Assembly: GCA_910574935.1 (NCBI GenBank)
Contig: CAJTCU010000002.1
Coordinates: forward strand, 186,001 to 250,000
DNA from: Oscillospiraceae bacterium
GTDB lineage: Bacteria > Bacillota > Clostridia > Oscillospirales > Acutalibacteraceae
DNA length: 64,000 nt
Reading direction: 5' to 3'
The notes below the pieces were generated by a model. The model did no database searches. It worked only from the letters and a program-made list of their open reading frames with translations, and was not told where the DNA came from. Position numbers and translations under genes: made by a program. Positions 1 through 8,901 of this stretch are shown piece by piece; position 1 is the stretch's first letter; the number at the start of each line of letters is the position of its first letter.

Positions 1-91
1 GATTCTCCGGATCCTCTCCATTACAGTTCACACCAACGCTTTTTATGCTGGCCGCGCCCTTAATTTGCGCTTTTTTTGAGGTCTTTTTCAT
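1..91 (-). CDS. Partial hypothetical protein, cut by window edge
   Basis: An open frame starts at an ATG (91..89) and runs without a stop to the first base, giving about 30 codons of a Lys-rich N-terminus (MKKTSKKAQIKG...). A weak GAAGGGA box lies about 12 nt upstream. It reads in the same direction as the spoIIIA operon and lies beyond its 3' end, separated by two repeat elements. I do not recognise the product, and too little is visible to decide whether it is real. Confidence 0.35.
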   Translation of the reverse strand, partial: MKKTSKKAQIKGAASIKSVGVNCNGEDPEN

Positions 92-178
92 ATTTGCAGC
101 ACATCCCTTCTGGCAGAAAGTATGCCCGCAAAAATCCCAAAGATACCCGTGTTTATCTCAAAACCAGCTCCGCCCTCT

Positions 179-342
179 GAGACCCGTTTGAAAAATCGGA
201 GACATTGCTTTTTTGACCCTAAGCGGCCGCTTTTGGCATAGAAAATCCTTATGGATCCGAAGATTTCCTTGGCGCTTGCTCCCTAAAATGGAGCGCTTCC
301 GGTCAAAAATCCCTCCTGTCCTCTATTTTCAAACATGCTCTA
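179..342 (-). repeat. MITE family B, copy 1 (decayed)
   Basis: About 164 bp ending in inverted GTTTGAAAA-type termini: CGTTTGAAAAATCGG on the left, CTATTTTCAAAC on the right. The ends and spacing match the better copies at 42505 and 39734. The left TA and the outer TIR bases have drifted, so this is an old copy. Orientation is opposite to the copies at 39-44 kb. With copy 2 it fills most of the gene-free stretch downstream of spoIIIAH. Confidence 0.6.
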
Positions 343-545
343 TTCCGGCGTAAAGAATATTATAGCACTTATTTCCATTTTGGGCAAGGGCAAGGCGGCA
401 AGTAAAAAAATTCGTAAGAATTTTCACCTGCCGCCCAATGGGTTCTATCGACGATCCCTTTTAAACGCGTTTGAGCCCCTGAAAATAATGGGTTTCAAGC
501 GCCCGACTCCGCCGCAAATTGTTAGACGCGGCCTTTTCGCTTTCT
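343..545. other. Gene-free spacer between two repeats
   Basis: No convincing gene on either strand. Short ORFs crossing it read mostly into the flanking repeats. The only structure seen is an imperfect inverted repeat near 472-512, with arms GCGTTTGAGCCC and GGGTTTCAAGCGC. It may be a terminator-like hairpin or a relic of a third repeat copy. Confidence 0.4.
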
Positions 546-705
546 TTGGCTCGTTTAAAAAGTCGGAAACGCCGTCCTTTTCTTCAGAAGAGGCCACTTT
601 CCGCATGGAAAATCCTTGCTGTACAAGTAGCCTGCGATTTTCTCCTTGAAATTCACCGTTCTGGACAAAAAATTTGTCATCCCCCCTATTTTCAAACAAT
701 CCCTA
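546..705 (-). repeat. MITE family B, copy 2 (decayed)
   Basis: About 160 bp. The left end GGCTCGTTTAAAAAGTCGG and the following AACGCCGTC and CAGAAGAGGCC blocks match the reverse complement of the right half of copy 42505. The right end reads TATTTTCAAACAATCCCTA. It lies only 5 bp beyond the spoIIIAH stop codon, so it forms the transcript end of the spoIIIA operon. Confidence 0.65.
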
Positions 706-709
706 ATCT

Positions 710-1306
710 TCATTCATGATTCGACTGGCTCTCTTCCTTTGGCGCTGGCACAATCTTGATTTTCTCTGCCGAAAGCCCTGTCTGCTCCATAACCACCTCC
801 TGCACTACCAGCATGTCGCTGTCTCCCATATCGCCAGAGACCACCACGCTGCACTGGCCGTCCACTATGTAGGCCACGCATTCCTCATAGCCCTTGGCTT
901 TCAGTAGGTTTTCCACATTGGTCTCCTTCAGTATATTCTGGGCCATGGCCGAGGCCTGCTCTACCGCCACTTTTTTTGCGTCGCTGTCCGCGTCCACATC
1001 TTCCAGCACGCCGTCCAGCAGTTCCATGGCCTCGTCTCGAGAGTTCTGCCGGTTCATTCTGGCTTCCGCCAAAGAGCTGCCAGTGGCCGGGGCATTGGCT
1101 TGGGTAGAGCCCTGTAGGTCATCCGAAACCGTCTCCACATAAGCATTGTTCACCAGCTGCGCGGCCCCCAGCTGGCTGCTGGTGGTCCCCTCTCCTACAG
1201 GAAGCTTATTTGTCCCTGTGAACTGCCAGTTTAAATACACCGCGGCCCCCAGCGCCAGTACCAACGAGGCCAGTACCAGCTGTTTTCTACCAAGTTTTTT
1301 CATCAT
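710..1306 (-). CDS. spoIIIAH: Stage III sporulation protein AH
   Basis: 198 aa. An N-terminal basic stretch and one membrane segment (about residues 8-25) are followed by a low-complexity linker. The C-terminal domain (about 90-190) is of the SpoIIIAH/YscJ-like ring-building type, with the typical DEAMELL and VVQE blocks. In the family this protein sits in the mother-cell-derived outer forespore membrane, binds SpoIIQ across the intermembrane space and forms part of the channel needed for SigG activity. The start is the first of two ATGs, behind AAAGGTGGG. It is the last gene of the operon. No SpoIIQ gene is visible in this window. Confidence 0.93.
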   Translation of the reverse strand: MMKKLGRKQLVLASLVLALGAAVYLNWQFTGTNKLPVGEGTTSSQLGAAQLVNNAYVETVSDDLQGSTQANAPATGSSLAEARMNRQNSRDEAMELLDGVLEDVDADSDAKKVAVEQASAMAQNILKETNVENLLKAKGYEECVAYIVDGQCSVVVSGDMGDSDMLVVQEVVMEQTGLSAEKIKIVPAPKEESQSNHE

Positions 1307-1341
1307 GATTAACCCACCTTTATGATTGTTTTTTGTTGTGC

Positions 1342-1866
1342 TTATCCGCCGCTACTCACCACGCAGACACGGGAAGCCGAAACCCCCAGAGCTGTGCGGG
1401 CCGCGTTGATGAGCCTTTCCTGCACCATTGGGTCGGCGGCACTTCTGCTCACGATCACCACCCCTTTAATCTCTGGCTGTATATCCGCCAGCCGCAGCCC
1501 GCTTTGCGCCCCCTGGGCGTCTTCCAGAATCACGTGGGTGCTCTCGGTTTCCTCGCCGTTCTGCCGGCTGTCTGCCGCATAGACCCAGCGTCCGCTATTT
1601 TTCAGAGTTATCATCACCTCCGGTGCTTCCTCTCCTGTTATGGCCCTTACCACCCGGGTCAGGTCCTCTTCCAGGCGCTTTTGGCAGTCCTCCACAGCCT
1701 GTTCCTCTGTGGAGCGCTCTGGCCCGCTATCCGTCTCCTTGGAGAAACCCAGGGTGGATAAATAGATCAGCAGTATCCCCCCCATCCCCAGCAGCACGGC
1801 CAGACTGACCAATTTTTTTCCCGCAACAGCGTCTTTTAGACGGTCTATCCATTTTCTAAGCTCCAT
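1342..1866 (-). CDS. spoIIIAG: Stage III sporulation protein AG
   Basis: 174 aa. A short amphipathic N-terminus, one membrane segment (about residues 19-38), then a soluble domain ending in the conserved region DPMVQERLINAARTALGV. The family forms a large multimeric ring in the channel between mother cell and forespore. It overlaps spoIIIAF by 11 bp, which suggests translational coupling, and precedes spoIIIAH. Length and membrane topology fit the family. Confidence 0.92.
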   Translation of the reverse strand: MELRKWIDRLKDAVAGKKLVSLAVLLGMGGILLIYLSTLGFSKETDSGPERSTEEQAVEDCQKRLEEDLTRVVRAITGEEAPEVMITLKNSGRWVYAADSRQNGEETESTHVILEDAQGAQSGLRLADIQPEIKGVVIVSRSAADPMVQERLINAARTALGVSASRVCVVSSGG

Positions 1867-2326
1867 CCGTTGTTACCTCTATCAAGACATCGGGCCCCAG
1901 GGCGTTTTGCAGCAGTGCCCTGGCCCGCTGGGCCTCGCTCTCGAACTGGAACCAAGCCTGCGTCTTTGTTAATACTATGCGGGAATCCCTGTCAATATCT
2001 ACCTCCACCAGGATTTTTTTCGCCTGCATCCCCGCCGCCCCCAGCAGCCCCTGTAAATATCTTTCGGCCTCTTCCTGCGTGGCGGCTGTGTACTGGCCGT
2101 TTACATAGTCCTGAAGCTCCTGGTTTTCCCAATTCCCTTGCAGCTCTCCAAAAGAAGCCTCCCAGCGCAAAGAAAATACCTGAGCCAGTGCGCTGACCAA
2201 CAGAACCAGTACCACCAGCGCCTGGGTAAAGCCCAGCATCTTATTTTTGGGGCAGAGCTGGGCAATGAGTTCCACCCCTAAAATCACCGCGCAGACAATT
2301 CCAGTATGTTCCAGCAGTTCTTCCAT
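1856..2326 (-). CDS. spoIIIAF: Stage III sporulation protein AF
   Basis: 156 aa from the ATG at 2326, preceded by a strong AAGGAGGAG site. A longer open frame reaching 2392 has no such site and would overlap spoIIIAE heavily, so I prefer this start. Two hydrophobic segments (about residues 5-25 and 30-50) precede a soluble C-terminal domain, as in the family. It is a component of the SpoIIIA channel complex. Its end overlaps the spoIIIAG start. Confidence 0.9.
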   Translation of the reverse strand: MEELLEHTGIVCAVILGVELIAQLCPKNKMLGFTQALVVLVLLVSALAQVFSLRWEASFGELQGNWENQELQDYVNGQYTAATQEEAERYLQGLLGAAGMQAKKILVEVDIDRDSRIVLTKTQAWFQFESEAQRARALLQNALGPDVLIEVTTDGA

Positions 2327-2340
2327 GGACACTCCTCCTT

Positions 2341-3465
2341 CTATCCTCCCGCGAATACCACCGCCGCCGCACTGACTGCGCACACGGCCCACAGGCTGGC
2401 TAATATCCCCAGGACCATTTTCACTGTTCCTGCAAAGGCGTTCATCAGTCCACCGGCCTTTCCAACGTCAAAAAGCTCTCCCGCTGCCTGACCCGCCGCA
2501 CATACCCCTGACCAGAGGACGCACTCTAGAATGGCTGGCAGAAAAATGCACACCGCAGCCAGCACCCCAAAGGCCCCCACCCCTGATTTCACCATGTGCA
2601 CACTGTTTTGGATGGCCCCCAAAGCGTCCCCTAGAGCTCCACCCACAATGGGCACCCCAGTAGACAGCGCCAGTTTAGCGGCCTTGGCCGTAGCGGCGTC
2701 CGCTTGGCTGTTCACTGCCGTTTGCACTGACAGGATTCCTGTAAACAGCGTCACCGCCATGGCCAGCACCCATTTTCCTAGGCTGTATACCCACCCCGCC
2801 AGCTTGTTCAGTTTTGCCCCAGACACCGCCGTGGCCACCGACACCCCTAAGTACACCTGCACCAGGGGGAGCAAAAACCCGCAAATAACCACCGGGATGG
2901 CTCCCCCGGCGCCCATGGCCAGCAGACTATATCCGCTCCCTGTAATGGGGTTTCCCGAGGCAGCCAATAGGCCCGCATATACCGGTACCGCTGCCGTTAA
3001 AAAGCCAGCGGCCGCCTTTGCCACTGCTTGGCACCCGGAAATAATCCCCAGCACCGGCCCTGCCATGACAACCCCGCAGGCCGCTGCCCCAATTAGCTGC
3101 ACAATGCCCGCCGCCCCCTCCTCATCAAAACATCCGGCCAGCCGGCTAAGCACACAGATCCCCAGCAGCGCGGCCAAAGCCTTTAGGGGGGCGCTAAGCT
3201 TGTCCCGCAGCATCCGGGATACCGCTTGGAACGCCTCTGGTAAGTCCAACCCGCCGCCAGCTATTCCCTCTCCGGCTCCAGCCCTTTCCAGCAGGTCTTT
3301 TGCCTCTTGATCCAGTTGGCGGTAAACTTCCCCCGCTCCGCTGGCCCGAAGAAGCTCCTCCTGAGAGCATCCCTCATAAGCCAGGGCTCTGAGGGGCAGT
3401 GAAAACACGGTGAGCAGGATAAAAACCCCTACCCCCAGGTGCATAATTCTTCGTTTTATTTTCAT
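2341..3465 (-). CDS. spoIIIAE: Stage III sporulation protein AE
   Basis: 374 aa polytopic membrane protein. An N-terminal signal-like segment precedes a short extracytoplasmic region and then many hydrophobic helices, including the Gly/Ala-rich VVMAGPVLGII region. SpoIIIAE is the largest membrane subunit of the mother cell-forespore feeding-tube channel. The start overlaps the spoIIIAD stop as ATGA (3462-3465), a coupled start. Length is close to the Bacillus homologue (about 400 aa). Confidence 0.93.
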   Translation of the reverse strand: MKIKRRIMHLGVGVFILLTVFSLPLRALAYEGCSQEELLRASGAGEVYRQLDQEAKDLLERAGAGEGIAGGGLDLPEAFQAVSRMLRDKLSAPLKALAALLGICVLSRLAGCFDEEGAAGIVQLIGAAACGVVMAGPVLGIISGCQAVAKAAAGFLTAAVPVYAGLLAASGNPITGSGYSLLAMGAGGAIPVVICGFLLPLVQVYLGVSVATAVSGAKLNKLAGWVYSLGKWVLAMAVTLFTGILSVQTAVNSQADAATAKAAKLALSTGVPIVGGALGDALGAIQNSVHMVKSGVGAFGVLAAVCIFLPAILECVLWSGVCAAGQAAGELFDVGKAGGLMNAFAGTVKMVLGILASLWAVCAVSAAAVVFAGG

Positions 3466-3860
3466 AGGCTAATAATTTCCCCCAGATACTGGAACAGCTG
3501 GGCCAGCACCGGCATGCTGGCTGCCAGCACAGCCACCTTTGTAGCCAGCTCCACCCCATAGGCCAGAGCGGACTCTCCCGCGTCCTTGCACATTCTGGCC
3601 GCCAGTTGCCCTGTCACTGTAAGGCCCACCGCCTTTAGCATTACCCCTAAACACTCCCCTTGCAGCTGGCCCGATCCGGTGAGGGACGCAATTTGCTCTG
3701 CCAAAGGTCCCGCTTTTTCTAGTACATTGAGAATCATCAGCACCGCCGCGGCGGCAGTCAGCAGCAGGGCATACTCCCGGTTGCTCCGCTTCACCAGGGC
3801 TCCAAACACCGAGGCGCACAGCGCGCACACGGCAATGCCCACCAACGCCCCGGCACTCAT
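3462..3860 (-). CDS. spoIIIAD: Stage III sporulation protein AD
   Basis: 132 aa, very hydrophobic, with about four membrane segments, including LLTAAAAVLMILNVL and the C-terminal LATKVAVLAASMPVLAQLF. It matches the SpoIIIAD family in size and composition. SpoIIIAC and SpoIIIAD are thought to be small membrane components at the base of the channel. It overlaps both neighbours by ATGA (spoIIIAC at 3857-3860, spoIIIAE at 3462-3465). Confidence 0.9.
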   Translation of the reverse strand: MSAGALVGIAVCALCASVFGALVKRSNREYALLLTAAAAVLMILNVLEKAGPLAEQIASLTGSGQLQGECLGVMLKAVGLTVTGQLAARMCKDAGESALAYGVELATKVAVLAASMPVLAQLFQYLGEIISL

Positions 3861-4051
3861 AGCTGAAAAATAGACTTCACGGCCTGAAACAGGGCGTTGA
3901 TCTCTTGAATCAGCATCATTAATACTACAATGAGTCCGGCTAAAGTAGTCATCATAGCCTGTTCCTCCCGGCCCGAACGAATAAGCAGCTGATTCAGCAC
4001 AGCCACTATGATACCAATGGCGGCGATTTTAAAAATCAGATCTACATCCAC
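3857..4051 (-). CDS. spoIIIAC: Stage III sporulation protein AC
   Basis: 64 aa from a GTG at 4051 giving VDVDLIFKIAAIGIIVA..., which aligns with the start of known SpoIIIAC (MGVDVN-type) and follows an AGGAAAGGAAG stretch. The frame also extends up to another GTG at 4090 (77 aa), but that start has no visible binding site. Two membrane helices surround a short RSGREE loop. The stop overlaps the spoIIIAD start. Confidence 0.88.
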   Translation of the reverse strand: MDVDLIFKIAAIGIIVAVLNQLLIRSGREEQAMMTTLAGLIVVLMMLIQEINALFQAVKSIFQL

Positions 4052-4102
4052 TGTTTTGTCAACTTCCTTTCCTGCCGGAGCAATCGTCACACAGAACCGC
4101 TT

Positions 4103-4579
4103 CTATATTACCACAATACACACCGCCACTCCCGCAAACAGCCCCAGCGCGGTGTATAGCCGGTATTTTTCCCGGTACTCCCCCTGGGCTTGGGCCAGCT
4201 GTTCTTCTAGCAGAGCTCCATACAGCTGAAAGTGCTCCTGTTGCCCTTGGACCCCGCTAGCCCCCAACCCCTCCGCAAACTGGTTAAACAAATTCCTGTC
4301 CTTTTCGCTGGCTAAAATATCTTGTCCCGCTTGTTTTAAAGCCTCTAGAGGATCTCGGTCAAAGACCGCCTGCCGCCGGGCCTCTTGGCCAAACCGGCTC
4401 TCGTCCAGGGCCAACACCTGCCCCAAAGGCCGGGCAGCGTACAAAACCTCGGTCCGGGTTTGCTGTATAAACCGCTTTAGCTCCGCCAGGGCAGATACCC
4501 GGCTTTTCAGTTCCCAGGCACGGCCCAGTCCACAGGCCAAACCGCTGGCCATCAGCAATAAAGCGCCTAAAAGCTTCAT
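4103..4579 (-). CDS. spoIIIAB: Stage III sporulation protein AB
   Basis: 158 aa. An N-terminal hydrophobic segment (about residues 1-20), a helical middle with LAELKRFIQQTRTEVLY, and a C-terminal membrane segment. SpoIIIAB resembles type II secretion GspF-like inner-membrane proteins and is thought to contact the SpoIIIAA ATPase. It starts inside the spoIIIAA stop (ATGA, 4576-4579) and leaves a 51-bp gap to spoIIIAC, the largest gap among spoIIIAA-AF. Confidence 0.92.
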   Translation of the reverse strand: MKLLGALLLMASGLACGLGRAWELKSRVSALAELKRFIQQTRTEVLYAARPLGQVLALDESRFGQEARRQAVFDRDPLEALKQAGQDILASEKDRNLFNQFAEGLGASGVQGQQEHFQLYGALLEEQLAQAQGEYREKYRLYTALGLFAGVAVCIVVI

Positions 4580-5532
4580 GATCCCTCTCCGCCTTTCTTA
4601 AAAGGCCGCACTCGTTCAATGGAACACAGCTTTCCCGGGTCCCCCCTTCCGCTTAGAGTGACCAATGTGCCAAAGGCGCCGGTCTCCAGCAGCTGGCGGC
4701 AAAGAGGGCGACTGTGGGCCCTTTCCCGGTTTCCATGCACTGTGGCAACAAGCCCCACCCCGGCAAACACCGCTCCATGCACTGCGTCTAGGTCCTCTGG
4801 GGCTAGCTCGTCGCAGACAATAATCTCTGGGGACAGGGTGCGAATGGCCATATGGAAGGCTTGCGTTTTTGGGCAGCCTAGCAGCACGTCCGCGCAAGGC
4901 CCCAAATCAAATCCTGCCGAGTCCATCCCGGTCTCTCCAAAGCTCAGCTCCCCACGGTTGTCCAGCACCGCCACCCGCCGGCTGGGGCCAAAGCGCCCCA
5001 GGGACATAGACCGTGCCAGATCTCGAAGCAGGGTGGTCTTTCCGCTGGCAGGCTCGCCCACAATCAGCACGCCTTCCAGAGGGTCCACGCCCTCCAAAAA
5101 GAGCCTGTCCCCACAGCCTGGGGCGTCCCGAGGAATGCGGAACACCAGGGAGGTTACATCCCGCATTCCCCGCACCTGCCCGTTTTCCACCACCGTCGTA
5201 CCGCACACCCCTGCCCGGCAGCCGCCGCCCATATCCACATAGCCCTGGCGAATCTCCTCCTCGTGGCTAAACACCGAGTGGCCGCAGATGCCAATAAACA
5301 GCTGGCGCATCTCTTCCGGGCTGATCCGCACCAGCCCTGGGACCAGTCCCCGGGCCGTTCCGCCAGACTCTTTGAGAAAAAACACGCCTTCCCGGCCACA
5401 AACCGCCACCGGTTGTCCACTTTTAAAGCGAATATCGCTGGCCTGGGCCTTAAGCGACTGGTTTAGGGCCAGCAGCCTTTCCCCATGCAGTGGCAGCCGC
5501 GCCGCCACCCGGTCGAAACCTAGCTCCCGCAT
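4576..5532 (-). CDS. spoIIIAA: Stage III sporulation protein AA, channel ATPase
   Basis: 318 aa. Cytoplasmic AAA-type ATPase of the SpoIIIA complex, related to GspE-type secretion ATPases. The Walker A is GEPASGKTTLLRDL (about residues 159-172), a Walker B-like VAVLDNRGEL follows, and IIVCDELA is the second acidic strand. It is the first gene of the eight-gene operon. A SigE-like promoter lies just upstream, and the start ATG follows AAAGG at about 11 nt. Confidence 0.94.
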   Translation of the reverse strand: MRELGFDRVAARLPLHGERLLALNQSLKAQASDIRFKSGQPVAVCGREGVFFLKESGGTARGLVPGLVRISPEEMRQLFIGICGHSVFSHEEEIRQGYVDMGGGCRAGVCGTTVVENGQVRGMRDVTSLVFRIPRDAPGCGDRLFLEGVDPLEGVLIVGEPASGKTTLLRDLARSMSLGRFGPSRRVAVLDNRGELSFGETGMDSAGFDLGPCADVLLGCPKTQAFHMAIRTLSPEIIVCDELAPEDLDAVHGAVFAGVGLVATVHGNRERAHSRPLCRQLLETGAFGTLVTLSGRGDPGKLCSIERVRPFKKGGEGS

Positions 5533-5564
5533 TTTTGCACCGACCTTTCTTTTCCTGTTGGTTT

Positions 5565-5594
5565 ATGTGTATGGTCCAGCCGGGGAAAATAGAA
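5565..5594 (-). promoter_or_regulatory. SigE-like promoter of the spoIIIA operon
   Basis: Reading the minus strand, a -35-like TTCTATT (5588-5594) is followed after 14 nt by CATACACAT (5565-5573). This resembles the mother-cell SigE -10 consensus CATACAnT at an acceptable spacing. The spoIIIA operon is SigE-dependent in Bacillus, so the placement makes sense. The -35 lies in the T-rich tail of the dnaJ terminator. Confidence 0.55.
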
Positions 5595-5630
5595 CAAGCC
5601 CGCCCCCTCAGTTTTCTGAGAGAGGCGGGC
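5584..5630 (-). terminator. Terminator after dnaJ
   Basis: GCCCGCCTCTCTCAG and CTGAGGGGGCGGGC form a stem of about 14 bp (5598-5630), followed on the minus strand by TTGTTCTATTTT. It separates the heat-shock operon from the spoIIIA operon. Confidence 0.85.
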
Positions 5631-5639
5631 CTGTATGCC

Positions 5640-6785
5640 TTAGTCGCCAAACATATCCTTTAGCTTACCAAAAAAGCTCTTGCGCTTCTGATAGTTTTTC
5701 TCGTCGGTATTGTTGTCCAGCTCGGCCAAAATTTCCTTCTGGCGCTTGTTCAGGTTCTTGGGTACCTCCACCGTCACTTGTACATACTGGTCGCCCCGCA
5801 TCCGGCTGTGCAGGCTCTGAATGCCCTTGCCCTTCAGCCGAAACACATCCCCAGGCTGAGTTCCCTCGTGGACATGATAGCTCACTTTGCCGTCCAGGGT
5901 GGGAACCTCCACATCCGCGCCCAGGGCCGCCTGGGTAAAGGTGATGGGCATGTCGCACCACACGTCGCTGCCCCGGCGCTGAAAGATGGGGTGGGGCCGC
6001 ACCGAAACATACACGTGCAGGTCGCCGTTGGGGCCGCCGTTGGTCCCGGCGTTGCCCTTGCCGCCCACGTTGAGAATCTGCTCGTCGTCAATGCCCGCTG
6101 GAATGCTGACCTCAATGGTTTTCCGGCGGCGCACCCGGCCCTTGCCGTCGCAGGTCTTGCAGGGGGTGTCCACAATCTTCCCCGCGCCCCGGCAGCGGTC
6201 GCAGGTCTGGGTGGACTGCACCACCCCAAAGGGCGTGCGCTGGCTCACCCGCACCTGGCCGGTGCCGTGGCAGTGTTCACAGGTTCTGGGGCTGGTGCCC
6301 GGGGCCGCGCCGGTGCCGTGGCAGTCGGCGCAGGTCTCGATCTGCTGGTAGTCCACATTTTTCTTGCAGCCCTTCGCGGCCTCTTCAAAGCTGATGGCCA
6401 CATTGGCCTGCACGTCCCCGCCCTGCCGGGGGGCGTTGGGGTTGGCCCGGCGGGTGCCCCCGCCAAAGCCCCCAAAGAAGCTGTCGAAAATATCGTTGAT
6501 GTCGAAGCCCGCCCCCTGGAAGGGGTTGCCGCCCCCGGCCCCGCCGCCAAAGTTTGGGTCCACCCCCGCGTGGCCGAACTGGTCGTACCGGCCCCGCTTG
6601 CCGCTGTCAGAGAGGACCTCGTAGGCCTCGTTGACCTCCTTGAACTTTGCCTCCGCGTCTTTATCGCCGGGGTTCAGGTCCGGGTGGTACTGCTTGGCAA
6701 GCTTGCGGTAGGCTTTTTTGATCTCGTCGTCAGAGGCGGACTTCTGTACGCCCAGCACCTCGTAGTAATCTCTTTTATCTGCCAT
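5640..6785 (-). CDS. dnaJ: Chaperone DnaJ (Hsp40)
   Basis: 381 aa, co-chaperone that stimulates DnaK ATPase and delivers substrates. The J domain (residues 1-70) contains HPD, followed by a Gly/Phe-rich stretch (about 75-115). Four CxxCxGxG zinc-binding motifs follow ([32 protein letters not shown]), then the C-terminal substrate domains. The start at 6785 ([13 protein letters not shown]) is preceded by GGGAG; the open frame upstream to 6827 is not conserved in the family. It lies 208 bp after dnaK, so it is probably co-transcribed or has its own 5' structure. Confidence 0.96.
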   Translation of the reverse strand: MADKRDYYEVLGVQKSASDDEIKKAYRKLAKQYHPDLNPGDKDAEAKFKEVNEAYEVLSDSGKRGRYDQFGHAGVDPNFGGGAGGGNPFQGAGFDINDIFDSFFGGFGGGTRRANPNAPRQGGDVQANVAISFEEAAKGCKKNVDYQQIETCADCHGTGAAPGTSPRTCEHCHGTGQVRVSQRTPFGVVQSTQTCDRCRGAGKIVDTPCKTCDGKGRVRRRKTIEVSIPAGIDDEQILNVGGKGNAGTNGGPNGDLHVYVSVRPHPIFQRRGSDVWCDMPITFTQAALGADVEVPTLDGKVSYHVHEGTQPGDVFRLKGKGIQSLHSRMRGDQYVQVTVEVPKNLNKRQKEILAELDNNTDEKNYQKRKSFFGKLKDMFGD

Positions 6786-6802
6786 CAAATCAACTCCCAT
6801 TA

Positions 6803-6908
6803 TGTGCTTTACAGCACAGATGGGCATTTTCTGTGAAAATGCCCATATTGTTGCTGTGCGCTAGACTGCCTCCGGCGGCTTAGGAAACTTTTTGTAAAAA
6901 GTTTCCTA
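6803..6908. other. Cluster of three hairpins between dnaK and dnaJ
   Basis: Three inverted repeats sit in the 208-bp gap: TGTGCT-TTAC-AGCACA (6803-6818), ATGGGCATTTT-N5-AAAATGCCCAT (6820-6846) and TAGGAAACTTTTT-GT-AAAAAGTTTCCTA (6881-6908). None has a clear T-tract on the minus strand. They may be mRNA processing or stabilising structures setting dnaK and dnaJ levels, or repeat relics. No separate promoter is obvious. Confidence 0.6.
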
Positions 6909-6993
6909 AGAACCTTCAAAAACTTTTACTTCGCCACCCTTGGTGGAAATTTTCACCTTAGTGCTCGATATTTTTGCGTGCTCCCGTTTCTTA

Positions 6994-8832
6994 TTACTCT
7001 ACGTCTTTAAAGTCGGCGTCGTATACGTTGCCGTCGCCGCCGGGAGCTCCCGCGCCGGGGTCTGTGGGGCCCTGGGGGCCGCCGGGGTTGCCCTGGGGCG
7101 CGGCCTGCTGGTACAGCTTTTCACTGACCGCGTACACGGCCTTTTGCAGGTCGTCCATACCGGTCTTAATCTCTTCGACAGTGCCATTTTGCAGCTTATC
7201 CCGCAGGGCGGCCACCTTTACGTTGACCTCGTTTTTGTCAGCCTCCTGCAACTTGTCGCCGCTGTCGGAGACCAGCTTTTCAGCAGAGTAGCACAGGTTT
7301 TCAGCGTTGTTCTTGGTGTCTACCTCTTCCCTGCGCTTTTTGTCCTCCTCGGCGAACTGCTCGGCGGCCTTTACGGCCCGGTCGATGTCCTCTTTGCTCA
7401 TATTGGAGCTGGAGCTAATGGTGATGTGCTGCTCCTTGCCGGTGCCCAGGTCTTTGGCAGAAACGTTTACAATGCCGTTTGCATCAATGTCAAAGGTAAC
7501 CTCGATCTGAGGGATGCCCCGGGGCGCGGGGGCAATGCCGTCCAGCTTGAACAGGCCCAGCTGCTTGTTGTCCCGGGCAAACTCCCGCTCGCCCTGTAGC
7601 ACATTGACCTCTACCTGGGTCTGGCCGTCGGCGGCGGTGGAGAAAATCTGGCTCTTCTTAGTAGGAATGGTGGTGTTCCGGTCAATAATCTTGGTCATCA
7701 CGCCGCCCATGGTCTCTACGCCCAGGCTCAGGGGGGTCACGTCCAGCAGCAGCAGCCCCTGGACCTCGCCGCCCAGCACACCGGCCTGAATGGCCGCGCC
7801 AATGGCCACGCACTCGTCAGGGTTGATGCCCTTAAAGGGATCTTTGCCGATAAATCCCTTCACCGCCTCCTGCACGGCAGGGATACGGGAGGAGCCGCCC
7901 ACCAGCAGCACCTTGCTGATCTCATTAATAGAAAGTCCGCTGTCTGACAGAGCCTGGCGCACGGGGCCCATGGTCTTTTCCACCAGGTCGGCGGTAAGCT
8001 CGTTAAACTTGGCCCTGGAGAGGGTCATGTCCAAGTGCTTGGGGCCGGAGGCGTCGGCGGTGATAAAGGGCAGGTTGATGGCTGCGGTGGTCACACCGGA
8101 CAGCTCAATCTTGGCCTTCTCGGCGGCCTCCTTAATGCGCTGCATGGCCATCTTGTCGCCAGAAATATCCACGCCCTGCTCCGTCTTAAAAGTGCTCACA
8201 ATATGGTCAATGATTCGTTGGTCAAAGTCATCGCCGCCCAGGCGGTTGTTCCCCGCGGTGGCCAGCACCTCCTGCACGCCGTCGCCCATCTCAATAATAG
8301 ATACGTCAAAGGTGCCGCCGCCCAGGTCGTAGACCATCACCTTCTGGTCGTTGTCTTTGTCTACACCGTAGGAAAGAGCAGCGGCCGTAGGCTCGTTGAT
8401 AATACGTTTCACCTCTAGGCCGGCGATCTTACCCGCGTCCTTGGTGGCCTGGCGCTGGGCGTCGGTAAAGTAGGCGGGCACGGTGATTACCGCGCTGGTA
8501 ACAGTCTCGCCCAGGTAGGCCTCGGCGTCGGCCTTCAGCTTTTGCAAGATCATGGCGCTGATCTCCTGGGGGGTGTAGCTTTTGTCGTCAATACTTACCT
8601 TGTGGGCAGTGCCCATCTCCCGCTTGATCGAAGAGACGGTGCGCTCGGGGTTGGTGATAGCCTGGCGCTTGGCCACCTGGCCCACCATGCGTTCGCCGGT
8701 CTTGCTGAACGCCACCACAGAAGGGGTGGTGCGGGCGCCCTCGGCGTTGGCGATAACTACCGGCTCGCCGCCCTCTATGACCGCCACACAGGAGTTTGTA
8801 GTGCCCAAATCGATACCAATCGTTTTTGCCAT
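6994..8832 (-). CDS. dnaK: Chaperone DnaK (Hsp70)
   Basis: 612 aa, ATP-dependent chaperone. The N-terminal nucleotide-binding domain starts [14 protein letters not shown]. The phosphate motif [13 protein letters not shown] and the adenosine motif [15 protein letters not shown] are present. The substrate-binding domain begins near residue 365 ([14 protein letters not shown]), followed by the helical lid and a Gly/Pro/Ala-rich tail. Length matches Gram-positive DnaK. It lies downstream of grpE and a broken mazG-like gene in the HrcA-controlled operon. Confidence 0.97.
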   Translation of the reverse strand: MAKTIGIDLGTTNSCVAVIEGGEPVVIANAEGARTTPSVVAFSKTGERMVGQVAKRQAITNPERTVSSIKREMGTAHKVSIDDKSYTPQEISAMILQKLKADAEAYLGETVTSAVITVPAYFTDAQRQATKDAGKIAGLEVKRIINEPTAAALSYGVDKDNDQKVMVYDLGGGTFDVSIIEMGDGVQEVLATAGNNRLGGDDFDQRIIDHIVSTFKTEQGVDISGDKMAMQRIKEAAEKAKIELSGVTTAAINLPFITADASGPKHLDMTLSRAKFNELTADLVEKTMGPVRQALSDSGLSINEISKVLLVGGSSRIPAVQEAVKGFIGKDPFKGINPDECVAIGAAIQAGVLGGEVQGLLLLDVTPLSLGVETMGGVMTKIIDRNTTIPTKKSQIFSTAADGQTQVEVNVLQGEREFARDNKQLGLFKLDGIAPAPRGIPQIEVTFDIDANGIVNVSAKDLGTGKEQHITISSSSNMSKEDIDRAVKAAEQFAEEDKKRREEVDTKNNAENLCYSAEKLVSDSGDKLQEADKNEVNVKVAALRDKLQNGTVEEIKTGMDDLQKAVYAVSEKLYQQAAPQGNPGGPQGPTDPGAGAPGGDGNVYDADFKDVE

Positions 8833-8901
8833 GATAGATTACCTCTCTTAGCTTTAAAATTAAGATACTGTGTTTATAAAGACAATGATTCTTTAAATCT
8901 T

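Noticed and set aside
5778-6836. Long plus-strand ORF of 352 codons opposite dnaJ
   Set aside because: It is antisense to a clear dnaJ gene and has an Ala/Gly/Val-rich shadow composition, with no start signal.
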